Assembly (NCBI RefSeq): GCF_012489685.1
Contig: NC_080044.1
Span: 29,306,369 to 29,370,368, forward strand
Length of the DNA stretch: 64,000 bases
Reading direction: 5' to 3'
DNA from: Lotus japonicus
Lineage: Eukaryota > Streptophyta > Magnoliopsida > Fabales > Fabaceae
This document shows, in pieces, positions 1 to 9,743 of this stretch. The notes beneath the pieces are model-generated. The model did no database searches. It saw only the letters and a program-made list of their open reading frames with translations, and was not told the origin of the DNA. Within the stretch, counting starts at the first letter, position 1, and each line of letters starts with the position of its first letter. The position numbers were made by a program, and so were the translations under genes.

Positions 1-1
1 A

Positions 2-361
2 AGGAAGCTTACGCCAAGGTTCATTGGATCTTATCAAATTACTCGTCGTGTAGGACCAGTTGCTTATCAGATTGCACTACCACCATTTCTATCCAACATC
101 CACGATGTATTCCAAGTGTCGCAACTGAGGAAGTATATTGCTGATCCGACCCATGTTATCGAACTTGATGACATCGAGTTGAAGGATGACCTGTCATTTG
201 AGACGCCGCCAATTAGCATTGGTGACACAAGGATAAAACAGTTGAGGGGAAAAGAGATTGTGTTGGTAAAAGTCATTTGGAACAAGGACACTGGTGATGC
301 GACATGGGAGCTGAAGGAAAAGATCAAGGAACAGTATCCGGAACTTTTTGTTGAACCTTAA
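2..361 (+). CDS. 3' end of a Tekay/Del-like Ty3/gypsy polyprotein (integrase C-terminus with chromodomain)
   Basis: The open frame enters from the left window edge and ends at TAA 359-361. It encodes the last ~119 residues of a chromovirus polyprotein: the [24 protein letters not shown] segment that follows the integrase core, then a FQVSQLRKY stretch, then a chromodomain-like tail containing [16 protein letters not shown]. The tail is nearly colinear with the end of the polyprotein at 36235-38212, so both belong to the same clade. The remainder of gag-pol lies outside the window, so whether this copy is intact is unknown. It is followed 37 bases later by its own LTR. Confidence 0.9.
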   Translation, partial: RKLTPRFIGSYQITRRVGPVAYQIALPPFLSNIHDVFQVSQLRKYIADPTHVIELDDIELKDDLSFETPPISIGDTRIKQLRGKEIVLVKVIWNKDTGDATWELKEKIKEQYPELFVEP

Positions 362-380
362 GTTTCGAGGTCGAAACTTT

Positions 381-398
381 CTTTTTTGAGGGTAGTAA
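381..398 (+). other. Polypurine tract of element A
   Basis: The T-rich then purine-rich run directly before the LTR (TTTTTTGAGGGTAGTAA) matches the position and sequence of the polypurine tracts of the two other chromoviruses in the window (right of 36197 and right of 42140, both on minus). It primes plus-strand DNA synthesis in this class of element. Confidence 0.7.
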
Positions 399-2529
399 TG
401 TGAGACCCAAGTTTTTAAGCTTAGAATAAATCGAATAAAATTCCTATTCACGATTAGTTTGATGTAACGTGAAGGAAAACCTGAACGAGTTTATCGAATG
501 GAATTAATTGATGAAGGAGAAAGTTCAGGAAAAGGCTAAGGATTGTATCAAAGTCGATAAAAGTTATAGCACGATTAGTATTCGCTTAAACCTAGGGCAA
601 GAACGCTAGTAAATAGCTAATTTACACTTAAAGACACGATGGAAACTAATTCCAAAAATCTTCAGAGAAATGTTAGAACTTCTCTTAATTCTTCCATAAC
701 AAGCGTTTCGATACGAAACCCTGGAATGTACGAAGGTCAAATTCCAATACTCGGAAGTTTGCCGAAACTAAATCACTGATAGTTCAAGAAACCTAAAATA
801 AACGGACGATGAAGACTTTTTCTATTCGGAGCTTCAAACGAAGATTCCACACGAGTACGCCCATTTCTCTTGATATTTCTAATCTTTCTTCAGAACGAAG
901 TTTTCTCATCCGACATCAACTGCAAAAAGTAGTTTTTCCGGTAAAATCGATTTACACCGACTTTGGATCGTTTGCTTTAATTCCAAGAAACCTGTTTTGA
1001 GTTCTGGAATTCTGTCGCCAGAACCTATCTTAGGATTCACTGAGGAATGCGCAGGAAAAATCAGAATCGCGAAATTTTCATTTTTCCGCATTTTCCAAAA
1101 CCTATAAATAGCAAGAAAATGAAAATTTTCAAAACCTTCACCATTTTGAAACCCAAACCCGCGAGCTTGAAGGAGAAGGAGGGAGGAAGAGATTTTCGCC
1201 GTTTCTTGCCCGATCGCTGCACCGTTCGTTGCTATTCGAAGACATCGAGGTATAGATGTTATCTTTCACTTCTGATCGTCAATTCTGTCGTCTTTCTCTA
1301 TGTCTTTTTGTGCTCAAAGTTTTGAGCTTTTTGTAAAACTGTCCAAATAACTCGATTTCTCTGTCTAAACTTATTCCCTGCATGCCCAAGAGCGTGTTTA
1401 GCGGATTACATTTTGCCGAATGTCGCCGAAATGCCGCCGAATTCCAATTCTGCTTGAAAAAACCCATTTCTAGCCAAAGTTTCATCCTTTAAGCTGAAAA
1501 CTCTCGACTTAGCTTAGCGCTAGTAGGATTAGTTGTCATAAACGTCGTTGGTGACGTCCCCATCCAATTTATTTTTCGAAATTCCAATTTTGAAATTCTG
1601 AGCTGAAAATATTGACCAAAATACCCCTGCGACAGTTTTCATTCCGAAAATTTTTCCGAGCTTCAATTCGCCTTAGTTACCACTAATGATAGCCTAGGAA
1701 CCAAGTTTGATCGAAGAAAAATCGGCGCACACAATTATGATGTGTGGCCGAGAGCTCCTCCATAGGGGGAGGAAAATTTTGTTTTTCGAAAACTTGTCTT
1801 AACGCGTTAGATTATCGTACTTCGGAGTTTATAATGCTTCGTGTAACCCTAGTACTTATTGTTTGCTGAGTTTCTGACTCATTGTGATTGATTTCTGTGA
1901 ATTTGCTCTAAGGTTCGTTTGAGGAACTCTGTGGAGTCGGAGAGGAAGGTTGTGAAGGAGAACTTGAGGAACACCCTGGAGGAACTACAGGTGAGGGCTA
2001 CTCACTGAATACTAGATAATGCTTTAGGTGTCGACGAATTCGAATTGATTTACTGTTTATGCACTTGATTGTGTTTGACTGGGAAAAATGTTTTCTGAGG
2101 CTACGGCTGACAATTGATATTCATTTATCGCTTGAATTGTTTTTGAGATTGATTCACATGCTATGTGCTAAATGGTTAATCTAGGATGTGTTGATATTGA
2201 TTTACATGCTATGTGCTAAATGGTTAATCTAGGATGTGTTGATATATGTGTCATGACTGTTGGATTGTGTCACTCTGATTATGAAATTACACATATATCT
2301 GTTGTACGTCAGAGAGGATAAACGAGCAGTTATGCCAGAACTTATCATGAGATTTTGGAAAAGTTTGACGGGACGAACGGAGGTTCGGGCCCTTAGTAAT
2401 ATTTTAGTGGATCGAGACCTTCTCTGGGAATTACTTGGGATTATGGGATCTTTTAAACTCATAAGATTAGAGACAAAACTAAATGGAAACCATTTCACAA
2501 GGAAAATTCATAATACATTAAACAACCTC
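399..2529 (+). mobile_element. 3' LTR of element A, first part (U3 and promoter)
   Basis: It starts TGTGAGACCC, which corresponds to TGTAAGACCC at the start of the family I LTRs. A TATA box (TATAAATA) lies at 1103-1110, about 700 bp into the LTR, the same offset as in the other long LTRs here. Around 1235-1245 the sequence CGAG/GTATAG is a candidate splice donor that recurs in the relatives. A ~58-base direct repeat (CACATGCTATGTGCTAAATGG) occurs near 2155-2240. Against the family I LTRs, the sequence is colinear up to the AACAACCTC that precedes the insertion at 2530. No coding region is supported here. Confidence 0.85.
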
Positions 2530-3000
2530 TGTAACACCCCGATTTCCAGGCGTCACTTTAGTAACTAAAAATAAACTTTACGCGGAAAACAGGTAATTTT
2601 TTTCGTTTGATTCCTTTTAAATAAAGCGATAGAAAATAAAGACATAACCCACCACTAACTAACCAATATACAAATATATACACATGTACAGCCTCAGCTG
2701 CACTCTCACGTCACACGCACTCGCAGTGACTCCAAAGTAGTGTGCCCGCAGGCAAATATATACAGACCAGCAGTGTAAGTGAAAATATCAAAAGTACAGT
2801 CATCCAAGAGAAAGTCGGCAGTCGGCACCCAAAAATGGCCTGAACAAAAGACCCCTATACTCCGACAGACTCTCTGTGATCCTCCTCAAAAGAACCACAC
2901 AAAAAGCCACACATCGGGAACCTACCATGTCCCAAAAAGTAAGACGATCAGAGCTCTACACAAAAAATGACGCTAGCCTAACCTACCCTCCCAGTCCAGC

Positions 3001-3699
3001 TCATAGCTCCTCCTCCTCCTCGTCGCTGCTCGGCGAGTAGCTGTCCCCACTGCTCTCGGAGTCAGAGTCGGAATCCACCGTAATCATCTCGGTGTCCAAG
3101 TCCACGACCTCCCTCCTAACTGTCCTGCGCACCGTCCTAGTCGATCCGGTCTCAACATCCACCTCTCCTGTAAGAACATCCTCCTCCACCACCCTAACCA
3201 AGGGGTCCACACGGTAGCCATGCGGTGAAGAGAAAGAAAAGAGACATGAGGCAGATGGGACAATAGACTCCCTCTTCGGCCGCACAAGCCTAGAGGACGA
3301 CGCCACGTCGGTAGGATCAATGGCAGTAGCAGGAGGTGGCGCAACAGGTGTAGCAACAACAGGCTCGATCTCCGCTGGGTCCTCGTCATCAGAAGATGAA
3401 GCAGGAGGTGGTGCAGGTGGTGCTCGACCAGTACCTGGTCCATAGTGAACTGAGGGCGGCAAGTCAAAGCTCAGCTCCATACGTCGTAGCACTCCTCTCG
3501 TCAAGCGTCCTCGCTCATCCGTCCGGTCCTCCATGACCCTTCCCCGGTACGTCGCTCGGTGACCCGCAACATCGATCACCCAAGCGGTGGGGGCATGACG
3601 GTCCACCAACTCATACCTGATCCCTCCCGAGGGAGAGACCATCGAAAACCAGTCCGCCATCGACATCTGGCAGCAGGCCGACCGCCCAAACACAAACAT
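3001..3699 (-). CDS. LTR-encoded protein, 232 aa, intact (function unknown)
   Basis: An uninterrupted frame within the solo LTR. The N-terminal ~100 residues hold the conserved block (CQMSMADWF, then SGG.R.E, W..D.AGHRA.Y.GR.MEDR, LT.GVLRR, SF.LPP). A proline/alanine-rich linker follows, with a Ser/Asp/Glu stretch at about 125-135. The last ~40 residues are strongly acidic (DSDSDSESSGDSYSPSSDEE). It corresponds to the 233-aa frame at 32743-33444 and the 170-aa frame at 7161-7673. It has no domain I recognise, no signal peptide and no membrane segment. A nuclear or chromatin-binding role would suit the acidic tail, but that is speculation. The ATG is preceded on minus by pyrimidine-rich sequence; an alternative start is the internal Met after CQ. 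Confidence 0.6.
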   Translation of the reverse strand: MFVFGRSACCQMSMADWFSMVSPSGGIRYELVDRHAPTAWVIDVAGHRATYRGRVMEDRTDERGRLTRGVLRRMELSFDLPPSVHYGPGTGRAPPAPPPASSSDDEDPAEIEPVVATPVAPPPATAIDPTDVASSSRLVRPKRESIVPSASCLFSFSSPHGYRVDPLVRVVEEDVLTGEVDVETGSTRTVRRTVRREVVDLDTEMITVDSDSDSESSGDSYSPSSDEEEEEL

Positions 3700-3785
3700 G
3701 AAACCAAAGCCAAGGCGCCAGGGTCAACTCACGGAAATAAGTAAATATACACTCAACATGTGATATGGGGTATAGATATATATGT

Positions 3786-3787
<2 letters not shown>

Positions 3788-3840
<53 letters not shown>
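3788..3840. repeat. (TA)n microsatellite in solo LTR
   Basis: About 53 bases of nearly pure TA. The same site in the two family O LTRs (33533-33548 and 58660-58678) holds a much shorter run, so it expanded in this copy. Confidence 0.9.
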
Positions 3841-3842
<2 letters not shown>

Positions 3843-3950
3843 CAATCCTAGCATGTAATTGGCTCTAACAATGCTTCAAATAAATCAAACAGCACACAAT
3901 TCCAGTCAGAGTGATTGTATGCGTGAAATGCAATCAATATGATCCGGACT

Positions 3951-4160
3951 GTGAAGCATTCCCGTTCTTCACTAGTGAAGCATTCCCGTTCTTCACTCTT
4001 GGTGAACCATTCCCGTTATTCACCGCATGATGAAGCATTCCCGTTCTTCATCAAAAGATACATTGGTGAACCATTCCCGTTATTCACCAAATGATGCATT
4101 GGTGAACCATTCTCGTTATTCACCAAATGATGCAATGGTGAACCATTCTCGTTATTCACC
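3951..4160. repeat. Series of short hairpin repeats with constant loop CATTCCCGTT
   Basis: Seven imperfect units at about 3951, 3975, 4001, 4028, 4063, 4099 and 4138. Each has a 6-8 base arm, a ten-base centre (CATTCCCGTT or CATTCTCGTT) and the complementary arm. Arms vary between units (GTGAAG with CTTCAC; TGATGAAG with CTTCATCA; TTGGTGAA with TTCACCAA) but stay complementary. The paired family O LTRs have only two units each (33847-33895 and 58979-59019). Confidence 0.8.
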
Positions 4161-4225
4161 AAATGATGCATGATGCAATATGGTTAGCCAAACATCGAAT
4201 CGTCCTCACAACACAAGTGTTTAAC

Positions 4226-4375
4226 TCAAGACCCAATATCAAAAACCCAAGAGTTAGTGTCGGTCAATACAACACAACTCGGAGTTAGTGTCGGTCAATA
4301 CAACACAACTCCAACAACAAAACCCAAAGTCAAAACCCAGAGTTAGTGTCGATCAATACAACACAACTCCCACGA
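4226..4375. repeat. Short tandem duplications in solo LTR
   Basis: A ~31-base segment starting GAGTTAGTGTCGGTCAATAC occurs three times (about 4251, 4281 and 4341). The corresponding stretch in the paired LTRs (34017-34045 and 59152-59180) has one copy, so this is a local expansion. Confidence 0.75.
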
Positions 4376-6530
4376 CAAGAGTACTAAAGTACTTGGTGAC
4401 TTTCAATCATCACCGTAGCTCACCTCAGTGGCTTTCCCCAACTCCCAGTAACTTCAAGACTTGTCGACTTTTCCCCGTCTTTCGCAATCATTTTCCCCTT
4501 TAAGTTCTCCTATGATTATCCGTTAATAAAAACATTTCGAATTGAATTAGTCAAGTTATGAGTTTATTTCTCGAAGTCTAGGTTTCCCAAAGTCTCTAGT
4601 TTTCAAAGTTCTATTCGTTCTAAGTTTTCCAAAAACAAACCACCCAAAAGAAATTTCCGGGGAAAGTCCAAGTATCCCAATGAATACCAACAAATGGCTA
4701 AGTCTCAAACCCCACGTTTGAACTTGCCTAGAGTTGTTCATCCAACCCGAGATATCAAAGATCACCAGTTCAATGATTCCCCACTCCGAAGTTGCGTCAA
4801 AACGCACAGTTCAACATCATCTCAACATCACAAGCTATAGAAAACATCATAACATCAGTTCATCAACATAACCAACATCAAAGTAAAACATAAGTCGAAT
4901 TCATCGACGCCTATCATGCAATCATAGCTAATAGTAAGTTGCCCTAACCTCGAGCTGCTCCAGTCTCGTGGTCAAAGGTTCCTTCACTCAAATGCTCTGA
5001 AGAACCCAAAGTTCCGTCAACTGAACCTCGGAGAAAAACAAAGCAGAATCCAAAAAAAATCGATTAGTTCGATCGCAATACAACTCATAAACGATAGACA
5101 AAGCATTAAAGCTTCCGAATACAACAGTCGAGTACGAAAAGACAAGTTTTCGAAAACGAAAAACTCCCCCCCTTCACTACAAGCTCTCGGCCAAAAAGGA
5201 AAAAGGGCTCCGACTCTTTTTCTTCGATCAAATCTGTTTACAAGGTAGTTTTAGGGTAAAACTAAGGCAAAGAAACTGTCGGAACAATTTTCGGACGATC
5301 GGATCGAAATACGGCTGTTCAGGGGCATTTTGGTCCAAAATAAAAGCTCAAAGCCTCAAAGTTATCAGTTCGGAAAACAAATTTGACAGCAATGATCCTA
5401 ACGACATCCGTGACAACTAATCCTAAAGGCACGAAGTCAGATTACGACTTTTCGACAGAAAAGTTTCGAAATGTGCGACAAAAAGGGTTTTGAATCAGTT
5501 TTTCAGATCCTTGACAACTCGATCCATATCGGCGAATACTGACGAAGGTTTTAGCCTCTTGGGCACGTAGAGAACAAACCCCAAGCGAAAAATCAAGAAA
5601 AACGGACAGTTTTACGAAAAGCTCGAAACTTTGAGCACAGAAACGACTAAAGAAACGCAGTAGAAACAGTGATCAGAGGTAAGAATCAAGCTAGTTACCT
5701 CGGTACCTTGAAGTAGGAACGAACTGCGCGAAGATCGGTCGAGTTTCGGCGAAAAAAATCTTCTCCCTCTCTCCCCTTGAAACTCGCGGCCTTGGATGGA
5801 AAGAAAATGAGATATTTTTGAATTTTTGAGCTATTTATAGGCAGGTGAAATCGCGGGAAAATGAAAATTTCGCGATTCCAATTTTTGCAGTACGTTCACC
5901 GATGAATTCTACAAGAGATTCTGGCGTTATAATTCCAGAACTCAAAACAAATCTCTGACATTTGGGAAAAACGATATCTAAAATCCCAAAAGCGGTGTAA
6001 GTTAATCTGTCCCGAAAAACTACTTTTTGCTGTGATGGTCAGACGACAAAACTTTGTTCTGGAGAAAGATTGGAAACGTCGAAACAAATCTGGCAACGCG
6101 GACGGAAACTTCGTTAAAAGTCCCGAATAGAAAAAGTCTTCATCCAGCGATTGAATCTAGGGTTTCGAAGCAAAGAAATTAGCGTCGTCGGACTTCCGAA
6201 AAGTGAATACTATCGTGCGTACAGTCCAGGGTTCCGAAATGAAAAGCTGGTCGAAGGAAAAATAAAGAGAACCTTTAAATTTCCCAAGGATTTGAAATCT
6301 CACCTAAACATTGCTCTAAAAGCGAAATTAGCCTATTCTGAACACGCTCGCCATAAGGCAGGTGTGCAGACGACTCGCACTACTTCCTAACACGACTACG
6401 CAACATTCCTCAAGAAATTCCTGAACTTTCTTCTTCATTAATCTTTCTCAAACATCAAACTCCTGTCACGCTTACACTGATTCTACGCGTGAGTCGGAAA
6501 TTAACTTGTTCTGTAAATCCAGGTCTTACA

Positions 6531-8154
6531 ATAACAATCTCAGATGAAAGCTTGGGGTTTGGATATTAGCTTTGGAAAATGAGAAGTGTCGCCGAATCCA
6601 AGATTCAGGAAAACTAATAAGTTTCTGAGTATTTTATACTCTTTGCTCGATGAGCAGTTTATTTATTGGACTATCTAAAGGATAAGTCAGGGAACTATAA
6701 GTTTCCAAGTACATTGTTACTCTTCGCTCGCTGAGCAGTTTTTGACCATCGGATGGAGATGAGTTAGATGACTCGAGAAGTTATCATGAGTGGTTGCACT
6801 CTTTTTATATTTAATTGTCTTTTGTCGCAGAATCGACTTTTACCTTAGGGTATTCTTTTTAGAGACAATAAGTTAGCTAGAACACGTGACGACGTGATGA
6901 GTGAGGTCGGAGACGTTGTTTGGCTAATCACGTTGCATTCGTTAATCACGTTGCATACTGACTTAGTTGCCGAGTGTGATTATTACTTGTTAATCTTATT
7001 TGATACATGCTAATTGTCATTATTGTCATTAATATTCATTGGAAAGATATACAATTTATAATGCTATCACAAACTTCTAAGCCTATGTAACTACTGCTTA
7101 AACTTTACCTATTGGATGTACTATTATGCAATTCATTGAGTTGACCCTCGTGCGTGCTACATGTGTCTGGGGGGCTATGTATGCCCTTTTTGTCAGATGT
7201 CGATGGCAGATTGGTTCGAGATGGTCGTCCCTTCGGGGGGGACTAGGTTCGAGATGTTGGATCAGGACACCCCGAGCTCATGGGTGGTCGACCCCGCCGG
7301 TCATCGAGCCATCTATTCGGGGCGAATAATGGAGGATCGCGTCGACAGGATGGGAAACTTGACGCACGGAGTTTTGAGACGCTACACTGTCAGCTTCAAC
7401 CTTCCACCAGGTGTGCACTGTGGACCTGGAGTCGTAGTACCACCACCACCGTCACCTTCGGACGACGAGGACCCCTCGGAGGAGGTGCCTGTGGGAGGGA
7501 CTTCATCGGACTCTAGCTCACCTACTGTTGTCGTTGCTGCCGACCTTGATTCGAGACCTGGACCCGTGAGATCAGCCCAGGAGCAGATTGCAGTAACGAG
7601 AGGAGAGATGATCGGAGACATCGACCTAGTCGTCTTGGATTCAGATTCAGACGACGACCATGGTGATGCATAGTTGGGAGTGCTGTGGTGTGCTCCTCTA
7701 ATCAGGATTAGGGTAGGAGTAGCGTTGTGGCTCTGGTCTTCAGTTTCTCATTTTGGGGCAGGGTAGGTCCCCGACCTTTAGCTTTTTGTGTGGTTCTCTT
7801 TACAGGAATCACAGAGAGTTGGTCGGACTAGGAGGTCTTCGGGCTGTTTTGGACTGACCTACTTTCGTTGGAGGACTGTTTTCAGAATACTTGACCTTTT
7901 ATTTTGGTTTGTACATATTTTGCCCACGGGCACTACTTTTCCGTCACTGGAGGTTACTCGTGACGTGACATGCTACTTACAGCGGGGGCTGTAAATATGT
8001 CTGTACATTAGTTGTTTTTATTTTTCGTCGATAAGTTTTATTTCGTCAAGTCTTTATTTACTTAGAACAAATATCGAAAAAAAAATATTCACGTTTTTCC
8101 GCTTTATTTTCTTTTTGGTTACTAAAGTGACGCCATCGAAATCGGGGTGTTACA
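6531..8154 (+). mobile_element. 3' LTR of element A, second part
   Basis: This is the continuation of the LTR broken at 2530. Sequence from ATAACAATCTC onward aligns with the family I LTRs just past the insertion point, and the LTR closes with ACTAAAGTGACGCCATCG then GGGGTGTTACA at 8154. Joined to 399-2529 the LTR is about 3.76 kb. It contains the LTR-encoded frame 7161-7673, at the same offset from the LTR start (about 2.76 kb) as in family O. The next bases (ACAGC, 8155-8159) would be the right target duplication; the left one is outside the window. Confidence 0.87.
7161..7673 (+). CDS. LTR-encoded protein, 170 aa (element A version)
   Basis: This open frame in LTR A matches the family O LTR protein over its first ~90 residues: FCQMSMADWFEMV, PSGGTRFE, WVVDPAGHRA, GRIMEDRVD, LTHGVLRR, SFNLPPGV.CGPG. 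The middle is shorter and more diverged, and the C-terminus is again acidic (VVLDSDSDDDHGDA). Many aligned codons differ only at the third base (for example GCA/GCG, GAT/GAC, CCT/CCC around MADWF), which points to past selection on the protein. The six bases TTGTCAG before the internal ATG could be a splice acceptor, so translation may start at MSMADWF from a spliced LTR transcript. Function unknown. Confidence 0.55.
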   Translation: MCLGGYVCPFCQMSMADWFEMVVPSGGTRFEMLDQDTPSSWVVDPAGHRAIYSGRIMEDRVDRMGNLTHGVLRRYTVSFNLPPGVHCGPGVVVPPPPSPSDDEDPSEEVPVGGTSSDSSSPTVVVAADLDSRPGPVRSAQEQIAVTRGEMIGDIDLVVLDSDSDDDHGDA

Positions 8155-8570
8155 ACAGCCGGAGCATAAGACATACCCATCGATGTGCCCTCACGACGCT
8201 TGCTTGAGGAAACATTGTTCTCATGTCTCTCTTCCCTCTGTTCCTTCTGAGTATCTAGTCTCCCCTGATCAGAGTTAAACCTTGGAGGATTGACATGTAA
8301 CTTCAAACCCTCCAGGTAGAGTTGATCCAGATTCGCCACTAACTAATTCGAATCCCTGACATTCGAAAATCTTACAAAACCGAATCTTCTCCCTCCCTTC
8401 GTTCTCTTCTCCGGTAGATAGATAACCCACACCTTGCCCCACTTATGAAACACCTCCCAAAGTTGCACCTTCCTCCATCCCTCTGGGAAATGAGAGAAAA
8501 AAAAGCGTTGTGATTTGCCCTCTTTCCGTTCTCGTCTCCCAGCGCTGAAAACTTCTCGATCGCACTGCAT
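8155..8570 (-). pseudogene. Broken LINE ORF1-like protein with an RRM fold
   Basis: The minus-strand frame starts at 8570 and reads through an RRM-like segment: FFFSHFPEGW, then LWEVFHKWGKVW, then RRFGFVRFSNVRD, and after a stop LDQLYLEGLKLHVNPPRF. Proteins of this layout in plants are usually ORF1 of L1-type LINEs or related reverse-transcriptase loci (family knowledge). One in-frame TAG at ~8342 interrupts the RRM. The frame is cut at 8155 by the end of element A, so the 3' part should lie beyond the left edge of that element. Assignment to a LINE is inference; only the RRM is visible. Confidence 0.5.
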
Positions 8571-9743
8571 GAGTTCCGTTCATGCGTCCATTCCCTTCTG
8601 TCCTGTCACTCCCTCTCTCTCTCGCTTTCTCTCTTATCTCTCAAATATACATCTATGTAAATATAAAAATATATTTTAGTATTTTATATGTCGGGTGGGT
8701 ATCCATGGATATGGATACATCTATATCAGTACCCGCCCCATTAATAAATCGATAATGGAAATATCCATTAACTAAATCTGTGGGTACCCGTGGGCGCGAG
8801 TAATTTTACCCAAAGCGGATTTTTATCCGCGGGTATCCACGGGTATGGGTAATTTTGACATCTCGAATTGCTTATAATAAAAAACAATTAGAAAGAAATC
8901 TATGAAGACTTTAAAAAAAATAGATTTACACCATTAAAGTAAATATTTGAGGTTTAATATTGATAGCCATATAGAGACCAAAACACGTGGGAATATGGCA
9001 AAAGGAAAAAAAAAAATTACACATAGGTTTTGAATATGGCAATGGCACTGAACTCTAAAGTCACTTAAATATAACACTCCATCTCTATTCACCACCACCC
9101 CCACTCACCACTTATTACCTATAAATTTTGTTTCTAATTTTTTGCCCAAATATTTCGTGCGAATTTTAATTCAAATTTGAGTAGTATTTCTGCAAATCTA
9201 TATCTAAGGATAATTTGGAAAATAAACTCAACGAACGGAAGACTTAGCAGCGTCCGTGAGAAAAGTTTGAGACTAAATCATAAATTGGATTGTTTACATA
9301 ACACACTTATCTTGCATTTCGTCTCTTAATCCTTGGTAACATAAAGATATGGACGCGTAAAAATTAAATCTAAAATGGAAATCAGTTGATGGCATGGTTG
9401 TTTACTTGGGTGAAACAGACGAATAATTCTGATTTTCTACATCTCAACTTTCTTGTCAAATCAGGCAAAACACAATTTATTTAAATAATTCTGATTGCCT
9501 GAAATAGTTCGATCATACTATATAGCATAAATCAAAATGGAAATTTGATACTATAAATAATCTATATAAGTTAAATAAATAAATTCTAATTAAAGTAGTC
9601 CAAGTCAAAATTGATGATTTTAATTAGCTGCATTCAGCGTCCCATTATTTTCATGTCTCTCACAAACCTGGTTTGTATTTCTTGTTTATCCCCCCCCCCC
9701 CCCCCCCCACAAAAACACAGTCACAAAATTTTGGGAGAAGAAG
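8571..9743. other. Intergenic region upstream of the DnaJ-like gene
   Basis: No gene is supported. 8600-8660 is CT-rich, as in the 5' leader of the LINE-like gene. 8690-8870 contains repeated GGGTA(T/C)CC and CCGCGGGTATCCACGGGTA motifs like those at the ends of common plant dispersed repeats, but I cannot define its borders. The rest is AT-rich and presumably includes the promoter of the gene starting at 9744. Confidence 0.5.
9690..9708. repeat. Run of 19 C just upstream of the DnaJ-like start codon
   Basis: A homopolymer of 19 cytosines ends 35 bases before the ATG at 9744, so it lies in the probable 5' leader. Its exact length is unreliable in any assembly. Confidence 0.9.

Larger units (their letters stand above)
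2530..6530 (-). mobile_element. Solo LTR of family O, inserted in reverse inside LTR A
   Basis: About 4.0 kb running from TGTAACACCCCG (2530) to ..GGTCTTACA (6530), that is, an LTR read on minus with TGTAAGACC as its 5' end. It aligns end to end with the paired LTRs at 32277-36197 and 57405-61323 but is clearly more diverged from both than they are from each other, so it is older. No internal region is attached. The flanking five bases (ACCTC left, ATAAC right) do not match. It carries an intact LTR-encoded frame (3001-3699), a TATA box near 5831-5840 (ctatttatag on +), an expanded TA run and a hairpin series. Confidence 0.88.

Noticed and set aside
3084..3467. 127-aa frame overlapping the LTR gene on the same strand (also 32883-33212)
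   Set aside because: It is the +1 shadow of the conserved LTR frame, with Leu/His-rich low-complexity sequence and no conservation of its own.
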